Shown: in pieces, positions 1 to 6,989 of the stretch
How the letters are laid out: each line of letters begins with the position of its first letter
How positions within the stretch are numbered: the first letter of the stretch is position 1
NCBI GenBank assembly: GCA_963593765.1
Contig: CAVBBU010000060.1
Coordinates: 1 to 12,586, forward strand
DNA from: CAVBBU01 sp963593765
Lineage (GTDB): Bacteria; Bacillota; Clostridia; Lachnospirales; Lachnospiraceae
DNA: 12,586 bases
Direction of reading: 5' to 3'
Translations under genes and position numbers: made by a program
Notes under the pieces: generated by a model
What the model saw: only the letters and a program-made list of their open reading frames with translations
The model's database searches: none
Told to the model about the DNA's origin: nothing

Positions 1-215
1 CCATAATTAAAAGCCAGACAGGAGTGGGGAAAATGTCTGCTCAGGCGGTAGGCGGTGCAGTTGGCCATAATCCCATTTCAATTATAATTCCCTGCCACAG
101 AGTTGTAGGTAGTGATGGAGGTCTTACAGGCTATGCAGGCGGCATTAACCGGAAAATTAAGCTGTTAGAGCTTGAGGGAGCCTATATGTCAAAGCTATTT
201 ACTCAAAAGAAGTAA
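1..215 (+). CDS. ogt: Methylated-DNA--[protein]-cysteine S-methyltransferase, C-terminal part (5' end outside window)
   Basis: This is the C-terminal end of an O6-alkylguanine-DNA alkyltransferase, which repairs alkylated guanine (and O4-methylthymine) by moving the alkyl group irreversibly onto its own cysteine. In-frame codons run from base 3 with no stop, so the gene enters from the left. Seen directly: the ARAVGGA.G.NP-like segment (here AQAVGGAVGHNP), the active-site motif IPCHRVV with its cysteine at bases 93-95, then GSDGGLTGYAGG and a RK...LLELEG ending. These are the family's hallmark blocks in the usual order. A GTG at 24 and an ATG at 33 exist but lie inside the conserved DNA-binding domain, so they are not starts. 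About 70 residues of a typical 150-180 are present. The stop overlaps the end of the convergent yfhO-like gene by 13 bp, so the two transcripts would be complementary at their 3' ends unless termination is precise. The family assignment is very secure; the choice of ogt over another family symbol is conventional. Confidence 0.93.
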   Translation, partial: IIKSQTGVGKMSAQAVGGAVGHNPISIIIPCHRVVGSDGGLTGYAGGINRKIKLLELEGAYMSKLFTQKK

Positions 216-2296
216 AGCCCTAGGTTTCCTATGCGACACCTCCTTGCGTATACCGTCGATAATAGAAGGGCAATCGAAATCAAGCTAACAGCTATACCTA
301 TATTTCTTGCAAGAGGAATATACGATATTTGCACAAGGTGACTTCCTGCAGAGATTTCTATGATTGTCATACCATTAAACGGCGAGGTGGTTGCATTTTC
401 CCCGTCTATTTTTACATTCCATGAATGATTGTATGGAATTGCAATAATAATCTTAGATTTGTCCTCAGCTATATTAGAAGTAAATGTTAGTTCGCTTGTG
501 TTTGAATCATAGTTGATATTACTTATATTTGCGGCATTTGTTTTTGCATAAAGCTGCTTATTATAATCCTCGAAGCTTTTATAAGCTGCAGGGTCATACG
601 AATATGCTTTTTTACACTCGTATACTAATCCTTTATAAAGGCTATTTTCGTATACATTCCAGGTTTCATTCCCAAGCTTTACCCTCTCAATCAGCGTATA
701 AAATTCGCTTACTTTACTATCCTTTGAAAGATAATATTTTACTCCGGCAAGTGCAGAGGTATAGGCATTTGTACCAAGACCAAAGGAACGCCAAGAAAGA
801 TTTTTACCAGATGTCCAGTCTATATATTTTTGGGAATTGTAATTAACAATACTAAACCAATAGCTTAAGCCATTATAGCCATTAAGCATAGCAATATTAT
901 CAGGTCTGCCATTTATATCGGTATATAAATCATGGTCTATTCTGTATAGTGAATTATCATTTGTAATTGCGATAGAATTAGTTGCTGGAGTAGTTATGTA
1001 TTTTGATACATCACTTGCGGCTATAAATTCATTCGCCAAATTAAGCCCCCTACCTGAATAGACAAAAAGAATATTAGCTATAACATTAAGGCAAACTAAA
1101 AAGCAAGCTGCCTTGCAGAAATTTGCCTTTAGTAAATTTTTAGCATGCATATCCTCAAGCATGGTTGCAAGAATTACAGCAGCAAGAAAATGAATTAAAA
1201 AATACCAGCGAGTATTTGTTTCTGAAAATGCATTAAACAAATATCCTGTTATGGGGAGTGCTACCGCAATGATAGAAAGCATTACTCCTACGACAAGCTG
1301 TATATCACGACCTTTGCGGTGCTTAATAGCATTTATAAGGATGTAAAAAACCGCCAACCAATGAAAGGCAGTTATGCCTAAATTATAGGTGGATATTTTT
1401 GGAACTATTGACCTAAAGCAAAACACAACTAAAGCCTTTATGCTAGGAATATAGCTATTAATATTCATTATTATATCAAGTACACGGCTGTTTCTTTCTG
1501 AGAAAAGAAAAGCATCCAATGCTTGAAAAAGAACTGGTGCAGAAAGTCCTATACCTAGGAGATATACACCTAAAAGCTTAATGCAATTACTAAAAAGAGC
1601 TTTAATATTGAGTTTGCCATGAGTTGCCGCTATTCGCACTACGCAATACACAGCTAGTGCTAAAGAAGACATATATAAGAAATAAAATCCGCAAAGTGCA
1701 CCATAACAAACAACCAGCGAAAATGTTATATAATTTTTCCTGCCATTAATAAAACGCTCTGCCTCTGCAAGTATTAGCGGAAGTAGGATCAGGGCTGAAA
1801 GCCATTCTATATAATATGCACAACCAAATATCGTAAAGCCACTAAACAAATATGCAATAACAGCAGCTATCCTAGCACTGCTTTTTAGATTAATTGAATT
1901 TAAATAATGAAGCATAGATAATCCAGCTAGATATAGCCTTAAGAAAAATGCTATTGAAAAAACTATATGCCCATTACTTTTTGTTGCAAATACCGCAATA
2001 AGATTAATCGGATCTCCAAAGCCATAGTAATTTAGACTACCAACTATATTTTCTCCAAGGGCGATAGACAAATCATAAGCGGGCATGCCTGCACTAAAAA
2101 GCCTTCTTATATACTCGCCTATATATAAGAATGCTGCATAGTATTGACCTATTCCATCTACTTCCCAAATAATAGTTTTTCCTTTTAAAAATAAAGGAAA
2201 GGTGTAACCAATTATTGCTACAACGCAAAATGCAACAGAATAAAGAAATAATGGATGTCCTATTAATTTATGCCATTTGCCTTGTCTTGATTTCAT
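203..2296 (-). CDS. YfhO-like multi-pass membrane protein, probable GT-C glycosyltransferase
   Basis: This is a polytopic membrane protein of about 697 residues resembling the YfhO family. In Bacillus and relatives, YfhO-type proteins transfer sugars from undecaprenyl-phosphate carriers onto lipoteichoic or other surface polymers outside the cell. Seen directly: a first hydrophobic helix near residues 16-38, then WEVDGIGQYY with an Asp at about residue 47 in the first external loop (the position of a catalytic Asp in GT-C folds, inferred here). The family-like GENIVGSLNYYGFGDP.NLI follows, then roughly ten more hydrophobic segments up to residue ~430. A soluble, presumably extracellular domain covers ~430-665, and a last helix precedes a basic tail (ARRCR). 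It is shorter than the roughly 850-residue Bacillus protein. I chose ATG at 2296 because GGGG lies six bases upstream; an in-frame TTG at 2311 would add five residues and lacks a good ribosome site. The neighbouring fused glycosyltransferase fits a surface-glycan setting, but acceptor and sugar cannot be read from sequence. Confidence 0.82.
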   Translation of the reverse strand: MKSRQGKWHKLIGHPLFLYSVAFCVVAIIGYTFPLFLKGKTIIWEVDGIGQYYAAFLYIGEYIRRLFSAGMPAYDLSIALGENIVGSLNYYGFGDPINLIAVFATKSNGHIVFSIAFFLRLYLAGLSMLHYLNSINLKSSARIAAVIAYLFSGFTIFGCAYYIEWLSALILLPLILAEAERFINGRKNYITFSLVVCYGALCGFYFLYMSSLALAVYCVVRIAATHGKLNIKALFSNCIKLLGVYLLGIGLSAPVLFQALDAFLFSERNSRVLDIIMNINSYIPSIKALVVFCFRSIVPKISTYNLGITAFHWLAVFYILINAIKHRKGRDIQLVVGVMLSIIAVALPITGYLFNAFSETNTRWYFLIHFLAAVILATMLEDMHAKNLLKANFCKAACFLVCLNVIANILFVYSGRGLNLANEFIAASDVSKYITTPATNSIAITNDNSLYRIDHDLYTDINGRPDNIAMLNGYNGLSYWFSIVNYNSQKYIDWTSGKNLSWRSFGLGTNAYTSALAGVKYYLSKDSKVSEFYTLIERVKLGNETWNVYENSLYKGLVYECKKAYSYDPAAYKSFEDYNKQLYAKTNAANISNINYDSNTSELTFTSNIAEDKSKIIIAIPYNHSWNVKIDGENATTSPFNGMTIIEISAGSHLVQISYIPLARNIGIAVSLISIALLLSTVYARRCRIGNLGLYFF

Positions 2297-2342
2297 ACAA
2301 AACCCCGTCAAATTGAATATTTTTAATCATAATACCATAGAT

Positions 2343-2370
2343 TTTATAAAGCTGTGTAGCGTTTATACAA
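2343..2370 (-). promoter_or_regulatory. Candidate leftward promoter for the yfhO-like gene
   Basis: On the minus strand, TTGTAT (2370-2365) and TATAAA (2348-2343) are separated by 16 bases, with the expected start near 2336 and a leader of about 40 bases before the ATG at 2296. In AT-rich intergenic DNA such matches are common, so this is a weak call. Its support is the position in a divergent intergenic region and the absence of a better alternative. Confidence 0.35.
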
Positions 2371-2381
2371 TATAGAGGCAC

Positions 2382-2410
2382 TTGTTATAAGTCATGCAAT
2401 AACATATAAT
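2382..2410 (+). promoter_or_regulatory. Sigma-A-type promoter for the lipoprotein phosphatase gene
   Basis: TTGTTA at 2382-2387 and a perfect TATAAT at 2405-2410 are separated by exactly 17 bases. The predicted start is near 2417, about 33 bases before the ATG at 2450. The ribosome site AAGAGG (2436-2441) lies eight bases before that ATG. The promoter may also serve the glycosyltransferase gene starting at 3737, because no clear promoter or terminator is seen between 3671 and 3736. Confidence 0.72.
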
Positions 2411-2449
2411 AATTGCGAAAAATTTATATAAAAAGAAGAGGAAAAAATT

Positions 2450-3670
2450 ATGAAAAAAATCAAAAAAATTGCATTACTTCCGCTTTCTGTAGCATTAGCG
2501 GCAGCATTACTATGCTCTTGCAATAAGAGCGCAGGCACCAGCGAAAAGCTTGAGGAAACCACTGTGCAGACAGAGGCAGAAACTAAAGCACAAGAAGAGA
2601 CAGAGGAGACTGCAGCCGCATCCGATGAAATATCTATTACAGCTGTTATACATAAGGATCGAAAGTTTGACAGCGCAGACCTTAACCTTAGTGCAGAGGA
2701 CTTTGTAGAGGCAGGCGTTGCCCTTGGTGACAGCCTTGATTTGGAATTTAGTAATGGCAAGACCGTAACAGATGTTCCTTATTTTAATGGCTATTACGTA
2801 AAAACAGGAGGCACTGTTGTAGTTGCTTACCCAAATCAGGACTATGTTCTTATAGCAAAGTCTAATGAAGATTTTTGGACTCCTTTTGAGCTTTCAGATG
2901 ACATGACAGTTAAAATTACACTTAATGAATCTGCAAAATATATTGCTACGCAGGAAGCACTCGGACAGTCGTATTCAGTAAATAGAGACGACTATACATC
3001 AGATGAGGAATTTGCAAACTTCCGTGCATTAAGCGGCGGAAGGCTTAAAGCGAACTTCCTTTACCGTGGAGCATCACCTGTAGATAACAGCAGAAAGCGT
3101 GCAGTATATGCTAATGCTCTTATAGAAAAGGCAGGAATCGCCTGTGTTATAGACCTTGCAGATTCAGATAAGAATATGGAAGAATATTTTAGTGAGGCTG
3201 ACTTTAGCTCTGAATATGCAAAAAAGCTTTACGAGGATGGAAGGACAGCAGTGCTTTCGATGTCGTCATCATATTCAAAGGATACGTATAAAAAGAGCGT
3301 AGCAACAGGCTGCAGAAAGCTGCTTGAGGTTGGCGGACCAGCATATATCCACTGCATGGAAGGAAAGGATAGAACAGGCTTTGTATGCATGCTTATAGAG
3401 GCACTTGCAGGTGCAAGCTATGACGAGATGTGCAGTGACTATATGGAGACATATAAAAATTATTATAAGATAACTAAGGAAGAAACACCGGATCGTTATG
3501 ATGCAGTAGTTAATGTATATTTTGATACATTTGTAGAATACCTTTCGGGCGAAAGCGACCCAAGCACTCTTCGTGAGATTAGCTACGAGGACAGCGCAAG
3601 AAATTATCTGCTAGATGCCGGAATGACAGACGAGGAGATAGATAAGTTGGTAGAGCTGATTACAAACTAG
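2450..3670 (+). CDS. Lipoprotein with tyrosine-phosphatase (CX5R) domain
   Basis: This is a predicted exported lipoprotein phosphatase of 406 residues. The N-terminus has a KKIKK charged start, a hydrophobic stretch and a lipobox-like LCSC, giving a lipidated Cys24. A Glu/Thr/Ala-rich linker (~27-55) would lift the domain off the membrane. Residues ~57-160 form a beta-rich region I cannot place firmly. The catalytic part (~190-360) carries an FRALSGGR...FLYRGASP block, a CVIDLADSD block and the P-loop HCMEGKDRTG, with nucleophile Cys302 and phosphate-binding Arg308. This pattern matches the Y_phosphatase3-type bacterial tyrosine/dual-specificity phosphatases, which act on phosphoproteins or phosphoinositides. 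Because the signal peptide is clear, the enzyme should act outside the cell, unlike the cytoplasmic phosphatases of capsule systems. ATG at 2450 has a good ribosome site and a near-consensus promoter. The glycosyltransferase gene follows after 66 bases. The true substrate is unknown. Confidence 0.87.
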   Translation: MKKIKKIALLPLSVALAAALLCSCNKSAGTSEKLEETTVQTEAETKAQEETEETAAASDEISITAVIHKDRKFDSADLNLSAEDFVEAGVALGDSLDLEFSNGKTVTDVPYFNGYYVKTGGTVVVAYPNQDYVLIAKSNEDFWTPFELSDDMTVKITLNESAKYIATQEALGQSYSVNRDDYTSDEEFANFRALSGGRLKANFLYRGASPVDNSRKRAVYANALIEKAGIACVIDLADSDKNMEEYFSEADFSSEYAKKLYEDGRTAVLSMSSSYSKDTYKKSVATGCRKLLEVGGPAYIHCMEGKDRTGFVCMLIEALAGASYDEMCSDYMETYKNYYKITKEETPDRYDAVVNVYFDTFVEYLSGESDPSTLREISYEDSARNYLLDAGMTDEEIDKLVELITN

Positions 3671-3736
3671 TAATATGAGCATAAGCTTATATGAATTAAA
3701 TGCAAATTAAAAACAAAATTAAGCGAGGATTCGAGT

Positions 3737-6022
3737 ATGAGCTTTGATTTTACAAAGCAGCCGGGGCGTAAGCTGTTAAACCGCTCCCTAGTAACAGATG
3801 GCAAGGTGCTTATTTCTATTATCACACCTTATTACAATGCTGGTGAGCATTTCGAGCAGACATATAATTGTGTTATGAATCAAACCTTTCCTTGGTTTGA
3901 ATGGATTATTGTAGATGATGGAACTACAGATGAATACTCGCTTAATGTATTAGATAAATTTTCTAAGCTGGATAAAAGAATACGAGTAATACATAAGGAA
4001 AATGGCGGCAGCAGCTCGGCTAGAAATGTAGGGATTAAGGCTTCTAGAGCAGAGCTATTTTTCACGTTGGATGCAGATGATCTGATAGAGCCAACGTATC
4101 TTGAATATGCATATTGGGCACTTTACTTTAATCCGGATGCTGCATGGGCATACTCGGGGCTCGTAAACTTTGAGGATGAGGAATATATTCATGACAGGAG
4201 ATTTGATCCACAAATAGAAAAAACAAAAAACCTATTAGGCGTAACAGCATTGATAAGAAAAAGCTGGTCTAGCTTAGTTGGTGATTATAGCGTTTATGAT
4301 TTTCCATTTCACGACGATTGGCACTTTTGGCTAAAGCTTATGGAAAAGGGCGGCTTTCCTGTGCAATGCGGCGGAAATATGGATTTTCTTTATTGGTATA
4401 GAAGAAGCCAAACAGGAGTATGTGCTACGGTAACGAATGTGAAGGAGAATTTTGAAAGGTCTAAACGGATTACAGACGAGCAGGCGGAACGCATTAAAGC
4501 TGCAAAGCCAGCTGTAATTTATCCGACTCGTTTAATGCACCAGTTCGCGCCACTGCATACATCAAATTGGACTGATAGTATATATTATAAGCATGACAAG
4601 ATACATGTTTTATTTATGTTCCCGCAGCTTGTAATGGGTGGGGCAGATAAGTTTAATTTAGATCTAATAAGAGGACTTGATAAAAATAAATATGAAATAA
4701 GTATTATTACAACAGCAGTAAATGAACATACGTGGATACAACTCTTTAGAGAGGAAACGCCAGAGATTTTTAACCTTCCTAATTTTTTATCGGCTGAAAA
4801 TTATAGTGAATTTATAGATTATTTTATTAAAAGTCGTGAAATAGATATTCTTTTTGTAAGTAACTCGACTGTAGGATATTATCTGCTTCCTTGGATTAGA
4901 AAAAATCATCCAAAGCTTGCTATAGTTGATTATGTGCATGCACAGTCGTGGAATTGGAAAAATGGAGGATTTGCTAATACAAGCTCTGTGCTATCAAGCA
5001 TTACGGAAAAGACATATGTATGTAATGAAGCAACTAGAAGGATAATGCTTGATTATTTTCACAGAAAACCGGAGAGTGTTAAGACAGCTTATATAGGAGT
5101 AGATGAAAAATATTTTGACACTTCACGAGTTGAGAGCGGAAGGCTATATGAGGAACTGGGAGTAGAAGGAAAACGCCCTATAGTGCTTTTTATATGCAGG
5201 CTCCATCCTCAGAAACGTCCTTTTTTAATGTTAAAAATTGCGGAGTATGTTAGCAAAAGGATGCCGGAGGTAGTCTTTGCAGTAGTGGGTGATGGAATAA
5301 ATGAAGAAGAGCTTAAAAAAGAAACTATTACTATGAAGCTAGAAAATACGGTATATTTTCTGGGAGCTAAAAAGGAGGTTCGCCCATATTATAAAGATGC
5401 TAAGCTAACTCTTATTTGTTCTATAACAGAGGGGCTTACACTTACGACCTATGAATCCTGCTCTATGGGCGTTCCTGTAGTTAGTGCAGACTGTGACGGT
5501 CAGAGAGAGCTGGTAGATGAAAGCGTAGGCGTATTAATTCCTCTTATGCAGGATGTAGCAAGGGATTTTGGAGTAAGGACATTCCCGGAAGAAGAAATTA
5601 ATAGCTACGGCAAGGCTATTATATCGCTTTTATCAGATGAAAAGCATTTGGCGCTGTTATCTAAAAATTGCAGAGAAAAAATTTTAAGTGGCTTTACCAT
5701 AGATGCTATGGTTAGATATTTTGATGAGGAATTTGAAAGATTAGTTAAGGATGAGTCGCTAGTGCCAGCTAGAATACGTGTAAGCGAGATGATGAAGGAG
5801 CTTGGGATGTTTATTGAGGAGCCGCTTCAGCTGAATCTTGCATCGCAGTTTAGAGATATTAATGCAGTCAAAAGACAGGAAGAGCTTAAAAAGCAGCAGG
5901 AACTTGAAAGGCAGCAGGAGCTAAGCCTTGCAGAGCAGGCAAGGAAGGCAGGCCTTATAAGACGAATACTTAGAAAAATAAAGAGAATACTTAAAAGGAT
6001 TTTAAAAAGAATATTAGATTGA
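3737..6022 (+). CDS. Bifunctional GT2-GT4 glycosyltransferase fusion with C-terminal basic amphipathic tail
   Basis: One 761-residue chain carries two glycosyltransferase domains. The N-terminal GT-A domain (family GT2-like, ~24-230) shows SIITPYYNAGE, the nucleotide-binding IIVDDGTTD (Asp60-Asp61), ENGGSSSARNVGI and the metal-binding LDADD (Asp112-x-Asp114). A linker leads to a GT-B domain (GT4-like, ~288-665) with HVLFMFPQLVMGGADKF, the donor-side VLFICRLHPQKRP, and the EX7E motif (Glu565 and Glu573) followed by GVPVVSADCDGQREL. Both active sites look intact, so two sugar transfers by one cytoplasmic, membrane-associated protein are plausible, for example in building a surface polysaccharide or glycolipid. 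The last ~60 residues are Lys/Glu/Gln-rich, likely coiled coil, and end in KRIL repeats. GAGG at 3725-3728 sits eight bases before the ATG. No clean promoter is visible in the 66-base gap upstream, so co-transcription with the phosphatase gene is likely. Donor and acceptor cannot be deduced. Confidence 0.9.
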   Translation: MSFDFTKQPGRKLLNRSLVTDGKVLISIITPYYNAGEHFEQTYNCVMNQTFPWFEWIIVDDGTTDEYSLNVLDKFSKLDKRIRVIHKENGGSSSARNVGIKASRAELFFTLDADDLIEPTYLEYAYWALYFNPDAAWAYSGLVNFEDEEYIHDRRFDPQIEKTKNLLGVTALIRKSWSSLVGDYSVYDFPFHDDWHFWLKLMEKGGFPVQCGGNMDFLYWYRRSQTGVCATVTNVKENFERSKRITDEQAERIKAAKPAVIYPTRLMHQFAPLHTSNWTDSIYYKHDKIHVLFMFPQLVMGGADKFNLDLIRGLDKNKYEISIITTAVNEHTWIQLFREETPEIFNLPNFLSAENYSEFIDYFIKSREIDILFVSNSTVGYYLLPWIRKNHPKLAIVDYVHAQSWNWKNGGFANTSSVLSSITEKTYVCNEATRRIMLDYFHRKPESVKTAYIGVDEKYFDTSRVESGRLYEELGVEGKRPIVLFICRLHPQKRPFLMLKIAEYVSKRMPEVVFAVVGDGINEEELKKETITMKLENTVYFLGAKKEVRPYYKDAKLTLICSITEGLTLTTYESCSMGVPVVSADCDGQRELVDESVGVLIPLMQDVARDFGVRTFPEEEINSYGKAIISLLSDEKHLALLSKNCREKILSGFTIDAMVRYFDEEFERLVKDESLVPARIRVSEMMKELGMFIEEPLQLNLASQFRDINAVKRQEELKKQQELERQQELSLAEQARKAGLIRRILRKIKRILKRILKRILD
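5981..6016 (+). repeat. Three 12-bp imperfect tandem repeats encoding KRIL x3
   Basis: Three consecutive 12-base units (5981-5992, 5993-6004, 6005-6016) each encode Lys-Arg-Ile-Leu at the end of the glycosyltransferase fusion, directly before Asp and the stop. The units differ at synonymous positions (AAG/AAA, AGA/AGG, ATA/ATT, CTT/TTA), so the protein repeat is better preserved than the DNA. A more diverged RILRKI copy lies just upstream. A basic amphipathic helix is the likely product. Confidence 0.8.
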
Positions 6023-6030
6023 CATATCAG

Positions 6031-6059
6031 TTGAAGAAAAAACAGCTTTGACGTATAAT
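6031..6059 (+). promoter_or_regulatory. Sigma-A-type promoter of the ispE-to-DUF1934 operon
   Basis: TTGAAG at 6031-6036 and a perfect TATAAT at 6054-6059 are separated by 17 bases, placing the start near 6066. This gives a leader of about 36 bases before the ispE ATG at 6102. A second -35-like TTGACG (6048-6053) lacks a good -10 at the right distance. I see no other strong promoter downstream in the tightly packed cluster, so this one probably drives all seven genes. Confidence 0.7.
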
Positions 6060-6068
6060 TGTATACAA
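6059..6068. promoter_or_regulatory. Perfect palindrome TTGTATACAA, candidate GntR/FadR-type operator
   Basis: This 10-base perfect inverted repeat begins at the last base of the -10 box and covers the predicted transcription start. It fits the TNGT-spacer-ACNA pattern described for operators of FadR-subfamily GntR proteins, and the second gene of the operon encodes exactly such a protein. Binding here would block RNA polymerase, so negative autoregulation is the simplest reading. The match and position are seen; binding is inferred. Confidence 0.5.
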
Positions 6069-6101
6069 AATACCACATTAGTACAATTTGGAGAATATTA
6101 C

Positions 6102-6989
6102 ATGTCAGCTGTATATGAAAAGGCATATGCTAAGATTAATCTTGGATTAGATGTTATAAGAAAAAGAAGTGACGGCTACCACGAGCTAAGTATGATTATG
6201 CAAACACTTAAGCTGCATGATGATATATATATAGAAGAAATTAGCGAGGATGACATTTGCATAGAAAGCTCTAAGGGATATGTGGCAGCTAAAGAGGACG
6301 ATATAGCATATAAGGCAGCAAGTCTAATTAAGGATACCTATAATATAGATAAGGGAATTAAAATTAAGATAGAAAAGCATATACCAGTTGCAGCAGGTCT
6401 TGCAGGCGGAAGCAGTGACTGCAGCAGCGTGCTTAGAGGACTTAACCGTCTGTGGGGGCTTGGGCTTAGTATAGACGAGTTAAGAAGCCTCGGACTTAAG
6501 CTTGGAGCAGATGTTCCATATTGCATAACAGGTGGAACTTACCTGTCAGAGGGCATAGGCGAAAAACTGACAAGGCTTAATTCGTTAAGTGGCATTGACG
6601 TGATATTAATAAAACCAAACATAGATGTATCTACAAAATTTGTTTATGAAAATCTCCATGTAGAAAGGATAGAAAAGGATAAGCATCCGGACATAAAAGC
6701 TTATATAGAATATATCAAGCAAAATAATATAAAGGCACTTGCAGGAAATATTTCTAATATACTCGAGTGTGTAACAGCAGATAGATATAAGATTATAGAT
6801 GAAATAAAAAAGGATATGTTAGATGCAGGAGCACTTGGAAGTATTATGAGCGGAAGCGGGCCTACTGTATTTGGAATATTTGAGGGCAGCGAGGCTGCTA
6901 AGGCAAGGGGGCTGCTTGATGAAAAATATAATGGTAATGCTCAGGTGATTAGCACCTGTATGTGTAGTGGATTGGAGGATTTTAAATGA
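6102..6989 (+). CDS. ispE: 4-diphosphocytidyl-2-C-methyl-D-erythritol kinase
   Basis: This GHMP-family kinase of 295 residues phosphorylates CDP-methylerythritol at the 2-hydroxyl, a step of the cytoplasmic MEP route to isopentenyl diphosphate. Seen directly: KAYAKINLGLDV...DGYHEL near the N-terminus with Lys11, the phosphate loop PVAAGLAGGSSD at 95-106, GADVPYCITGGT with catalytic Asp137, and the C-terminal GHMP glycine motif MSGSGPTVFGIF. Lys11 and Asp137 correspond to the catalytic pair of E. coli IspE. Length is normal. The frame is open back to 6048 (TTG), but that would start inside the promoter; ATG at 6102 has GGAG at 6090-6093 and begins right before the conserved KAYAKIN block. The isoprenoids made include undecaprenyl phosphate, the carrier for peptidoglycan, which gives a logical link to the wall genes downstream. 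The stop overlaps the regulator start by 4 bp (ATGA). Confidence 0.96.
   Translation: MSAVYEKAYAKINLGLDVIRKRSDGYHELSMIMQTLKLHDDIYIEEISEDDICIESSKGYVAAKEDDIAYKAASLIKDTYNIDKGIKIKIEKHIPVAAGLAGGSSDCSSVLRGLNRLWGLGLSIDELRSLGLKLGADVPYCITGGTYLSEGIGEKLTRLNSLSGIDVILIKPNIDVSTKFVYENLHVERIEKDKHPDIKAYIEYIKQNNIKALAGNISNILECVTADRYKIIDEIKKDMLDAGALGSIMSGSGPTVFGIFEGSEAAKARGLLDEKYNGNAQVISTCMCSGLEDFK

Noticed and set aside
529..846. Plus-strand open frame of 105 codons inside the yfhO-like gene
   Set aside because: It is antisense to a conserved membrane protein gene, with an Arg/Tyr/His-rich translation of low plausibility and no start signals.
2297..2311. TTG at 2311 as start of the yfhO-like protein
   Set aside because: The ATG at 2296 has GGGG six bases upstream; the TTG start has no purine-rich site in front of it.
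2392..2760. Minus-strand open frame of 122 codons antisense to the lipoprotein gene
   Set aside because: It is Ser/Ala-rich and mirrors the codon pattern of the real gene on the other strand. It has no ribosome site or family motif.
3681..3690. Palindrome ATAAGCTTAT after the phosphatase gene as a terminator
   Set aside because: The stem is short and AT-rich, has no loop, and no T-run follows. It is probably chance in AT-rich DNA, and the next gene is probably read from the same transcript.
6019..6024. Perfect TTGACA at the end of the glycosyltransferase gene as the operon -35 box
   Set aside because: Its distance to the TATAAT at 6054 is 29 bases, far from the 16-18 needed. TTGAAG at 6031 has the right 17-base spacing.
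6048..6101. Upstream extension of ispE to a TTG at 6048
   Set aside because: The extension would begin inside the promoter, has no ribosome site, and adds 18 residues before the conserved KAYAKIN block. ATG at 6102 has GGAG at a proper distance.
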